Shown here: positions 41,240 through 49,600 of the stretch, piece by piece | Layout of the letters: every line of letters starts with the position of its first letter | Numbering within the stretch: the first letter of the stretch is position 1 | The notes under the pieces: model-generated | Database searches by the model: none | The model's input: only the letters and a program-made list of their open reading frames with translations | What the model was told of the DNA's origin: nothing | Assembly (NCBI GenBank): GCA_031425525.1 | Contig: JANPJM010000016.1 | Coordinates: forward strand, 1 to 64,000 | Length of the DNA stretch: 64,000 nucleotides | Direction of reading: 5' to 3' | Source of the DNA: JANNMJ01 sp031425525 | GTDB taxonomy: Bacteria; Bacteroidota; Bacteroidia; Cytophagales; Hymenobacteraceae | Position numbers and translations under genes: made by a program

Positions 41240-42283
41240 TTAGAACGAAAGGTGCTTGATATCTTCCTGCGCCTTGCGGTAATCTTCGTGCTTACCTACA
41301 TCGAGCCAGTAGCCGAGCATCGGGTAATACCCCACCTTGCGCCCCTCCGCAATCAGCGTTTCCATCAAATCGGTGGCGTTGAAAAATTCGCCCTTTGGGA
41401 TACGCTCGATGAGCGAGCGCTTCAGGAGGTAAATGCCGCCGTTGGAATAGTACGTGAACGTCGGTTTTTCCTTGAACGAAAGAATTCGTTCGTCATCGAC
41501 TTCCAGCACGGCGTAAGGCACCGGCACTGAATAGGGCACACTTGCGACGCTCATATCGGCCCCGGAAGAGCAAAATGAAGCGTAGAAATCCTCGAAATCG
41601 ATGTCGGTCAGCAAGTCGGAGTTCATCAGCAGCACGGTATCGTGCTCTAGACCTTCTACCAGGGCCAGCGCGCCGATGGTGCCCAGCGGCGCGTCTTCGC
41701 GGGTGTAGCGGATGGTAGCTTCCTTGGCTGAGCCATCGCCAAAATGCGCCTCCAGTTGCTCGCCGAGGTATTTGATGGTAATCGAGAAATTGCGAACGCC
41801 GAAGGAAATCAGCCGGTCTACATTGTGTTCGATAATCGGCTTGCCCCCGACGGGCAGCAGGGGTTTAGGCACGCTGTCGGTGAGGGGGCGCAAACGCTCG
41901 CCGCGTCCGCCGGCCATAATTACGGCGTCGAGGGGCAGGGCCGAACGGTGGTCGCGCAGGTCGATGACGCGCAGCAACCGGCCGTTTTCGTCGAGTAGCG
42001 GCACGAGGTAAATCTGCCCGTTGCGGAGCGCCCGAATATCCTCAACGGAATACGACCCGCGCCGCAACGCCCTAAAGCCGGCGTTCATGAGGCGCGTCAC
42101 GGGCTCGTCAAGGCTGACCCCCGCGAGTAGCCCCCGGCGTACGTCGCCATCGGAGAGGGTGCCGGCGAGACGGCCTTCCAAGTCGAGTACGAATAGCGTC
42201 TTCGGGCTAGGCACGGCATCGAGCCGGGCAAGTGCCTGACGGCCGGTAGTAGAGTCAGGAATAGTGTGCGTGCGCAAAATCAT
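41240..42283 (-). CDS. CBS-domain sugar-nucleotidyltransferase (PtmE-like)
   Basis: 347 aa. A pair of CBS motifs (about 1-115; LFVLDLEGRLAGTLSDGDVRRGLL, then IYLVPLLDENGRLLRVIDL) is followed by a nucleotidyltransferase domain: AVIMAGGRGERLRPLTDSVPKPLLPVGGKPII and the MNSDLLTDIDF metal site. In Campylobacter the PtmE protein of this layout makes GDP-glucosamine for the GDP-linked legionaminic route, which is the likely role here. ATG 42283 was chosen because it begins the CBS domain; earlier residues look spurious. It lies 34 bp after legG. Confidence 0.85.
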   Translation of the reverse strand: MILRTHTIPDSTTGRQALARLDAVPSPKTLFVLDLEGRLAGTLSDGDVRRGLLAGVSLDEPVTRLMNAGFRALRRGSYSVEDIRALRNGQIYLVPLLDENGRLLRVIDLRDHRSALPLDAVIMAGGRGERLRPLTDSVPKPLLPVGGKPIIEHNVDRLISFGVRNFSITIKYLGEQLEAHFGDGSAKEATIRYTREDAPLGTIGALALVEGLEHDTVLLMNSDLLTDIDFEDFYASFCSSGADMSVASVPYSVPVPYAVLEVDDERILSFKEKPTFTYYSNGGIYLLKRSLIERIPKGEFFNATDLMETLIAEGRKVGYYPMLGYWLDVGKHEDYRKAQEDIKHLSF

Positions 42284-42317
42284 ACAGCAGAAAGCGAGGG
42301 CTCGCCCACATAAAAAG

Positions 42318-43544
42318 TCAGGCAATAGCCGGCACTACAGCAGCCGACGCGGCGGTGAGATCATAGAAATGCTTTTTGAGCAGCGGGGCCAGCTCAACGG
42401 TGCGCAGCACATCGAGAATCTCTGCCGACGGACTGGCATCGCCATACGGATTACGGGCTGCAGGCAGCGCCGCCTGAAATTCTGACGAGTACAACGTGTC
42501 GAGCGCCGTGCCGATGCTCGCGCGGGTCGGGTCGCAATTGATGACGCTGGCGGCCTGTAAACGGCCTTTTTGGCGGTCGCCGACGTTGACGGTACCGATT
42601 CGAAACGAAGGTGCTTCGGCCAAGCCACTCGACGAATTTCCCACCACGCCATCGACGTGCCGCAGAGCCGACAGGTAGCGTAATTGCCCGAGCGAAATGA
42701 AAGCCGCCGCCGTTTGGGGTCGCCGGGCGACGAATGCGTCGATCTGGTCGATGAGACCGCGCCCGTCGGTATCAGCGTTGGGCTTAGTGATAATGAGGTG
42801 CGTATCGGGTAGCGCGTCGAGGGCGGCGAGCAGCTCCTCCATCTGCGCCGTCGCGGTGCCGGTTTCGAGCGTGACGGGGTGAAACGTAACCAGTAGATTA
42901 CGCTTACCAAGGGTAAAACCAATCGATTCCTCAAATGCTGCGCGGTCAAGAAGCGTCAGTCGATTGATATTTTCGATTCCCATCGAACCCACATTGAACA
43001 CTCGTGCCGGGTTTTCGCCGAGCTGCACCACGCGCTGTCGGTACGGCTCGGTGGCGGTAAAGTGCAGGTGCGCCATCTTTGTGATGGCGTGCCTCACCGA
43101 TTCGTCAAAGGCGCCTTCGGTCGTCTCGCCGCCGTTGAGGTGCGCGACCGGAATCCGGAAAACGAGCGCCGCCGATACGGCCGCCAGAATCTCGAACCGG
43201 TCGCCGAGTACCACGATCAGGTCGGGTTGCAGATCGGCCCACACGTCGGCAAACCCGATCTGGCCGAGCCCCATCGACTTCGTGATGCCCACCGGCGTAT
43301 CACTCGATAGCAGCATTTCGACCCGTCGCGTGATCGGCAGACCATCGGCCTCGATCTGCCGCACGGTCAAGCCAAATTCCGGCGAGAGGTGCATTCCCGT
43401 CACTACGAGTTGCAAGTCGAATGCAGGATTGTCTTTTAGGCCACGAATCAGCCAGTACAATAAACCATACTCGGCGCGGGTGCCCGTCACGACACACACT
43501 TTACGGCTCGCGCTCACGCCGGTCGTCAGTAAAGAATCGGCCAT
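42318..43544 (-). CDS. legG: UDP/GDP-sugar 2-epimerase, hydrolysing (LegG)
   Basis: 408 aa. The VCVVTGTRAEYGLLYWL block (16-32) begins the GT-B-like epimerase fold; IVVLGDRFEILAA and the AHLNGGETTEGAFDESVRHAITKMAHLHF region (about 125-160) carry the catalytic acid and His residues of the NeuC/LegG class. It removes the nucleotide and epimerises C2. The start ATG (43544) overlaps the legI stop by one base (TGATG), so the two are translationally coupled. Confidence 0.92.
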   Translation of the reverse strand: MADSLLTTGVSASRKVCVVTGTRAEYGLLYWLIRGLKDNPAFDLQLVVTGMHLSPEFGLTVRQIEADGLPITRRVEMLLSSDTPVGITKSMGLGQIGFADVWADLQPDLIVVLGDRFEILAAVSAALVFRIPVAHLNGGETTEGAFDESVRHAITKMAHLHFTATEPYRQRVVQLGENPARVFNVGSMGIENINRLTLLDRAAFEESIGFTLGKRNLLVTFHPVTLETGTATAQMEELLAALDALPDTHLIITKPNADTDGRGLIDQIDAFVARRPQTAAAFISLGQLRYLSALRHVDGVVGNSSSGLAEAPSFRIGTVNVGDRQKGRLQAASVINCDPTRASIGTALDTLYSSEFQAALPAARNPYGDASPSAEILDVLRTVELAPLLKKHFYDLTAASAAVVPAIA

Positions 43545-44563
43545 CAGACGAGGTCGGCGAGGCGCAGCTTATGATCTTCAGGTAGCGCACGCACTACCTG
43601 CCGACCGATGAGCGAATCGATTTCCATCGGTGAAATACCATCGCCGGGGCGCTTCATAATCAAATCACTGGCTGTCAGGATGTGTCCGGCGGGGCGGTCA
43701 GCGGCCAGATGAATGCTCTTGCGGGCAATGGCGCGATTGGGCGTTTCCGACGCTGATGGCCGCTTACGTCCATCGCCGAGGGCTGCTTCGATGTTCCGAA
43801 TCGCCGTCACCATCGCCGTCAGTTCGTGCGGTTCCAGAGAAGCGCGATGGTCGGGGCCGGGCAGAGTCTTATCGAGGGTGATGTGTTTTTCGATGCACAC
43901 CGCGCCAAGTGCCACCGCCGCAATGGGTACCTCAATGCCGAGGGTATGGTCGGAGTAGCCGACGGCCACGCCGAGTGCTTGTCCGATAGTGGTCATGGCC
44001 CGCAGATTTACGTCGGCCATCGGCGTAGGATATTCCGTGTTGCAATGCAACACCGTGATGCGCTCGCGCAGCGTACCGGCGGCCACTAGGATATCGAGCG
44101 CCGTCTCTACCTCACCGAGATTGGCCATGCCGGTACTCATGATAACCGGGCGGCCCAAGGCCCCAATCTGCCGCAGAAACGGCAGGTTGGTTAACTCGCC
44201 CGACGGCACCTTGCTGAAGTCGAGATCGAACTCATCGAGCATTTCCACGCTCGCCGTGTCGAAGGCAGTGGAGGAAAACCGAATGCCCCGCTCGCGGCAG
44301 TAAGCGATGAGTGCCAGATGGTCGGCGCGACTGAGTTCGAGTTTCTTCACCATCTCCAACTGCGATTCGGCTTCACCCGTCGTATCGACCTGATAGGCTG
44401 CCTTTTGCGCTGTTCGACTAATGTTGTGTTCCGCGATGAAGGTTTGAAACTTCACGTAATCGGCCCCGGCAGCGGCGGCCACGTCCACGAGTTGGCGTGC
44501 CAACTCCAACGAGCCGTTGTGATTTACGCCGGCTTCGGCAATGATGACTACTTTTTGGTGCAT
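43544..44563 (-). CDS. legI: N-acyl-legionaminate synthase LegI (NeuB family)
   Basis: 339 aa. Condenses the 6-carbon precursor with phosphoenolpyruvate. IIAEAGVNHNGSLELA (7-22) and FSSTAFD, then SGELTNLPFL are NeuB landmarks; the C-terminal SAF (antifreeze-like) domain begins around RPAGHILTASDLIMKRPGDGISPMEIDSLIG (about 280-312). The MSTGMAN stretch sits at the barrel end. ATG 44563 was chosen because it overlaps the upstream acetyltransferase stop region by 16 bases. Whether it acts on legionaminic or neuraminic precursors is decided by its LegB/LegC neighbours. Confidence 0.92.
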   Translation of the reverse strand: MHQKVVIIAEAGVNHNGSLELARQLVDVAAAAGADYVKFQTFIAEHNISRTAQKAAYQVDTTGEAESQLEMVKKLELSRADHLALIAYCRERGIRFSSTAFDTASVEMLDEFDLDFSKVPSGELTNLPFLRQIGALGRPVIMSTGMANLGEVETALDILVAAGTLRERITVLHCNTEYPTPMADVNLRAMTTIGQALGVAVGYSDHTLGIEVPIAAVALGAVCIEKHITLDKTLPGPDHRASLEPHELTAMVTAIRNIEAALGDGRKRPSASETPNRAIARKSIHLAADRPAGHILTASDLIMKRPGDGISPMEIDSLIGRQVVRALPEDHKLRLADLV

Positions 44564-45147
44564 TGGGCGATGATGTCGCTGAAATCGGAAGCGTCGTAAG
44601 GATACTTCTCCATCAATTGCTTTTCCAGCTCCAGCATTTTTTCCCGTGGGCGGTCTTTGACGCGCCGCGCCGGCACGCCCATGTACAGCCCCCAAGGAGC
44701 CAAATCTTTCGTCACCACGCTACCGCTCGCCACCACGGCACCCTCGCCGATGGTTACGCCGGGATGAATGACCACATTGGTTCCGATGAAGGAATGCTTG
44801 CCGAGTACGACGTAAGAGCGATAGAAGGAGCGAAACTCAAGCGGAATTGTCGGAATCGTTAATCCACCGCCGCTCACATCTTCTGTCCCCGTGATGATGC
44901 GCACGCCGGAACAGATGCCGACAAAATCTTCGGCCACAAAAAGCCCCCCACCAGAGATGGTCGTTTGGGTGGCTAAGTGAATGTGGCTGCCAAAATACGC
45001 ACCTTGGCCGGCCGCTAAATACGCAAACTCACTGATGATGATATTGCTTTTCAGCGTCACCAAATCCGGCCGGATGATGGTGACAGGATCGTAAATCGTG
45101 ACTTTTTCACCGATTTCCCGAAAGGGAAGCAATTGTGCTGCGGACAT
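44548..45147 (-). CDS. Left-handed beta-helix acetyltransferase of the leg locus
   Basis: 199 aa. Hexapeptide repeat pattern is visible (SNIIISEFAYLAAGQGAYFGSHIHLATQTTISGGGLFVAEDFVGICSGVRIITG and IGTNVVIHPGVTIGEGAVVASGSVVTKDL). The C-terminal GVPARRVKDR is typical of LacA/CysE-type acetyltransferases. It could be the LegH N-acetyltransferase of the pathway or modify the finished glycan. It overlaps legI by 16 bases and lies 60 bp after legC. Confidence 0.85.
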   Translation of the reverse strand: MSAAQLLPFREIGEKVTIYDPVTIIRPDLVTLKSNIIISEFAYLAAGQGAYFGSHIHLATQTTISGGGLFVAEDFVGICSGVRIITGTEDVSGGGLTIPTIPLEFRSFYRSYVVLGKHSFIGTNVVIHPGVTIGEGAVVASGSVVTKDLAPWGLYMGVPARRVKDRPREKMLELEKQLMEKYPYDASDFSDIIAQCTKK

Positions 45148-45207
45148 AATTAGAAGGGTGATTAACCAGCGAACGATGATGGAGATGCGCAAATGCACCG
45201 GCAGTGC

Positions 45208-46443
45208 CTACAACCCCACCGTACTCGGAATATTGATCAGCCGCGCCGCAATGCTTTCGGCGCCGCTCAAATCGGCGGTGGGGCAGTGGGCGTACATCGG
45301 GAGGCGCGACATTAGCTCCCAAGCGGGGCGCGTCATCAGGCCCACGTCGTTGGTGGCGGCCAGAATCAGGTCGCGCTGGATTTCCTGGCCTTTGTCGAGC
45401 AAGAGACAGTTGAGCCAGTAATTGGAGCGTCCGAATGCCGGCTCTTCCACGAACCGAATACCCGGCACATCGGCGAAAGCGGCGGCGTAGCGGGCGGCCA
45501 AATCGCGCTTTTGCTCCAGAAAGCCGGGGAGCTGCTCCAGCTGCGCGCAGCCGAGGGCGGCGTTGAGGTTCGGCATCCGGTAGTTGTACGCAGTTTCGTC
45601 GTGGACGAACTCCCAGCGGTGCGGCACTTTGGCCGTGGTGGTCAGGTGCTTGGCGCGGCGCCCCAACTCTACGTCGTTGGTGAGGATGGCGCCGCCGCCG
45701 CCCGTCGTCAGCACTTTGTTGCCGTTGAAACTGAGGGCGGCAATGCGGCCCACGTTGCCGGTGTGCTTGCCTTTGTAATAGGAGCCGAGCGATTCGGCGG
45801 CGTCTTCGATGAGCGTGATGTTCCACTCCTGACAAATGGCGTCGAGCGCATCGAGATCGACGGGGTGGCCGAAGGCGTGCATTGGTACCAGCGCCTTGAT
45901 GCGGCGGCCGGTGGCGCGGTTGTACGCGAAGCCGTCGGCGCGACGTTCGGCGGTAGCGGCGAGGTGTGCAGCGAGTTTATCGGCATCGACGCCGAGTGTC
46001 GTTTCTTCCGAATCGACGAAGTGTGGCACGGCACCGCAGTAGCTCACGGCGTTGGCGGTGGCCACGAACGTGAGGGCGGGCATCAGCACTTCATCGTCGC
46101 GGCGCACGTCGCTCAGCAGCAGACAAATGTGCAGGGCGGCCGTACCGTTAGCGACGGCAATCGCGCGTTCGACGCCGCAAAAGGCAGCTAAATCGGCTTC
46201 GAAGCGATCCACGAACTTACCGACCGACGAGACCCAGCCCGTATCAATGCATTCTTTGAGGTACGTCCACTCGTTGCCTTTGAACGTGGGAACGTGGAGC
46301 CCGACAAAATCAGCGGCCGCTTGCGGGCCATGCAGCACGGCCCGCAGCGTCTCGACGACGGTTTGGGGCAGCGTGGCGGATAGGGTATTTTGGGAAGTAA
46401 CAGCAGCGGTGGCAACGACCGGTGCAGAAGCGTTTTGCGGCAT
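45208..46443 (-). CDS. legC: LegC aminotransferase (DegT/DnrJ/EryC1/StrS family)
   Basis: 411 aa PLP enzyme. The PLP lysine lies in SFNGNKVLTTGGGGA (near 243), and GTAALHICLLL, DAAESLG and the MPNLNAALGCAQLEQL segment are family landmarks. It puts the amino group on C4 of the 4-keto intermediate made by LegB. First gene of the leftward run. ATG 46443 is preceded by a perfect -7 box. Confidence 0.9.
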   Translation of the reverse strand: MPQNASAPVVATAAVTSQNTLSATLPQTVVETLRAVLHGPQAAADFVGLHVPTFKGNEWTYLKECIDTGWVSSVGKFVDRFEADLAAFCGVERAIAVANGTAALHICLLLSDVRRDDEVLMPALTFVATANAVSYCGAVPHFVDSEETTLGVDADKLAAHLAATAERRADGFAYNRATGRRIKALVPMHAFGHPVDLDALDAICQEWNITLIEDAAESLGSYYKGKHTGNVGRIAALSFNGNKVLTTGGGGAILTNDVELGRRAKHLTTTAKVPHRWEFVHDETAYNYRMPNLNAALGCAQLEQLPGFLEQKRDLAARYAAAFADVPGIRFVEEPAFGRSNYWLNCLLLDKGQEIQRDLILAATNDVGLMTRPAWELMSRLPMYAHCPTADLSGAESIAARLINIPSTVGL

Positions 46444-46475
46444 GGGGCAGCTAAATAGGAAAACGAATCCGCCAG

Positions 46476-46483
46476 CAAAGGTA
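46476..46483 (-). promoter_or_regulatory. -7 box tacctttg before the leg operon
   Basis: On the minus strand tacctttg matches TAnnTTTG exactly, 32 bases before the legC ATG. The region upstream is GC-rich and gives no obvious -33 TTTG at 19-21 bases. It is the best candidate promoter for the whole leftward glycan run. Confidence 0.5.
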
Positions 46484-46514
46484 GCGCCGGGGCAGCGGCG
46501 GCGGCCGGAAACGG

Positions 46515-46552
46515 CCACGGCCCGTCCGCGAAGTATCGCGTACGGGCCGTGG
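46515..46552 (-). terminator. Hairpin after the C25-protein gene
   Basis: An 11-bp perfect stem (ccacggcccgt/acgggccgtgg) with inner ccgcg/cgcg pairing lies about 70 bp past the leftward stop. There is no long T-tract. It probably separates the secretion genes from the leg promoter. Confidence 0.4.
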
Positions 46553-46620
46553 TTGCGTGCTACCTGAGCAGACGACGGGCGGTTTCGGCGGCGGTTTCCG
46601 CCGAAGTATACCCGGTGGCG

Positions 46621-49600
46621 CTACCGCAAAATATACAACTTACCCCACGTTTTGTGGAACGCCTTGCTATCGCCGGCCGTGCGGAAACTCTTGAAGTTTT
46701 CGGTGTCATCCTGCACCACCACGCGGTAGAGGTACACACCGTTGGCGAGGGCATCGCCGTACTCATCGGTGCCGTTCCAGGGTAACGTGCCGGCGTTGTT
46801 GCCCACGCGCAGGTCGGTACCGAGCTCTTCCTTCGTGATCTCGCGCACGACCTTGCCCGTGACCGTCATGATTTGAATCTTGAGGTTTTGCGGCACTTTA
46901 CCCGTGATGGTAAACAGGAAGCGCGTGTTGGTGGAGAACGGGTTGGGGTACGGGTAGAAATTCGAGATCATCGTCTCGTTGATGACCTGAAATTCCGATT
47001 TGTGCGCCTCCGTGCCGGCCAGATTGCCCGCCGCATCGGTCGCCTGCACATCGAGGCGGTATTTGCCGTCTGCGAGGCGACCGGGTTCGTAGGTAATCAG
47101 CAGCGGCTTAGTAGCTGTCGCGGCCTGAATGCGGATTTGGGGCGAATTGATCGGAATCTGCTCCCCCATTGCCTGGCCCGGTCGCGTGAGTTTCATCGTC
47201 ACGTTCTGCGGATCGAGAGGGATGTTTTTATCTTCGTCGCGCACCGAAATCGTAATCACCGGCGAAGGCGCCACGATGTCACCGTACAGAATGTGTTGCC
47301 CGTCGAACGCCACATCGACCAGCGGCGCCAGGTTCGGGTTCACGACCCGGAAAGGGGCTTCAAACGAGTTGTTGAAATCGTATTGTTCGGGCTGCATCCG
47401 ACCGGGATTTACCTCGACGTGCAGCAAGTAATTACCCGTTGCGAGGCGTGTGGTGACGAACTGCCCCGCCGCCCAGCCAAGCGCATCGGGCCGGAGCGCG
47501 GCCATTCGACGCCGGAGCGTCATCCCCGTAACCGGCGTGCGGCTTGTTGCATACAGCACACTGAATTCCGCCGTTACCGAATCGCGGAAGGGCACCGTGG
47601 AAATATTCTGAAACGGCACCCGTAGACGCACCGAGCCGCGCTCGACCTGCGCGTCCAAATTCAGCGCCGATGCCGGGATACTGTCTGGCCGGACAATGCC
47701 TTCCGGCACGCCGTCGTACGTTACGAGCCATTGCTCTAGCTGCGGAGCGCGCCGGAAAACGGTGTCTTCGGTGGCAAGCACCAGCCGCGCCTTCGGATAC
47801 ACCACTGGATTAATCGCGCCCATCAGGCTAAACGACGACGTGGAATTGAGCGGGTTCGGTGTAATCGGCACTGGCACGGGCGGGCCGTCCTGGCCGTTTA
47901 CGTCAATCGGCACGATACTGAGCTTGTATTGCGACGTAGCCGACTCACGGCGCACGGTCTGCACCACCTCGCGCCACTGCTGCACCGGCCCGATGACCGT
48001 CGAGCGGATTTCGCCGCGCGGCTCGTTGGTCTGGCGGCTGGTATCGAGGATGACGGTTTGCCCAAAAACCGGGCGCGAGCGGTCGTACGTTTTCTCACTG
48101 GCCGAACCCAGGACGCCGCCCTTCGTGCCGACGATGACGTAGGGGTCGCCGCTGTGCAGCGAATCGACCATCCGCGCGCCGAGCGTTTTCAGGGCATTGA
48201 GGAACACCGGATTCTGCGCCCGCATTTCATCAAAAGGCACGCGGTTGGCGGTAACGAGCGCCACGATGTAGCCCGTGGGGACGCGCTCGATGAGTTTGGC
48301 GATGGAATCGACGCGGCCGGTCAGAACCGGGTTGTAGCGCACCGGCATCGATCCCGGAATCGCCGCCAAGGTCGCGAGTCCGACCCGCACAGGTGATGTC
48401 CCCACGCCGCCCGAAGCGTTGAACATGTTGTAAGGGAAGCCAGGCAAACCATTATCCTGTCCGTACGCACTGGATGGGTCGGCAAGGGGAAAACGTCCAT
48501 TATAAATTAAGTCGTCTATCGTGACGGGCGTTAGATCACGCGGGTCGAAAACCATCACGAACACGTTTGGCACATTGATGTGCGCGGTAGGGCGCATACC
48601 CGTCGAGCCGTTAAAGCCAATACCATCGGGCGGCACCGAAAAGGTGCGCCGCGTCGACCAGATGCTGTCGCCACTCTGCGTGCGCAATACCATCCGCAAT
48701 AACGTCGGCGAATAACGCCATTTGCCCGATGGTGTAGCTTGCGAGATCGATACTTTCTGATCGCGGGCAAACTGCCCGTGGTGGCTCTGCGACCAACCGC
48801 CCAGCGAGGCCGAAATATGCCGAAATGAGGAGGTAGCCCACGTAGAATCTTCGCCGGGCAAAATGGTCTGCGGCCGGAAGCGCCAGTACCACGCCACCGA
48901 ATCCTGACCGGGGGTAGCGGGCAACGTCGGGCGCCACAGCGGATACCTACCGGCAGTGATGAGCTGCCGAACCAGAATCGGGCTACTGAACGACGGTACG
49001 GTATCGAGCTCGAACGTGTACTCGCGGTTTTGCGCCAGTGGTTGGTCGTATTCACCTACTAAGCCCGGCGTAGTGTTCGGGATGATGGCAAATTCCTGCG
49101 GGAACAACGGAAATACACTACCCGACGGGAACGAGTAGGTGAGCGTTACCCGGTTATTCTGCTCGTTGAGTTCGCTCACTGAATCGGGGTAATCGACGAA
49201 GACATCGAAGGTGTTGCTACCCTGCGCGGCAGCAGCGGGCGGATTGGGAAGCGTGAACACGAGCGTATCGCCGTAGAATACCGGCTGAAACGCGCGCACC
49301 ACCTGTACCGGCATCCCACCATACGTACGCCGCACTTGCACGCGCACCGAGTCGCGGATGGCTTTGCCGTAGTTGCGCACCCGCACCACCACTTGTAACC
49401 CCGACGCGCGCGCCGTCAGGCGCTCGCCAGGCAAGGCGCGTAGGCTGACCGTGGTATCGGAAATCGCGTAGTCGGGCTTCGCGGGGGAGAAGATGCGCGT
49501 GGCAGGGTCGGTCTGCAAAATCATCGCCATCGCCATCGAAATGCCGTTTTCGTTCCGCATGAGCAGTGGCGGCAGGGCTAATTCTACCGCATGTAGCTGC

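Noticed and set aside
42318..44563. Sialic (neuraminic) acid synthesis genes
   Set aside because: NeuC- and NeuB-like enzymes alone would allow this, but the neighbouring 4,6-dehydratase, LegC aminotransferase and CBS-nucleotidyltransferase point to legionaminic acid.
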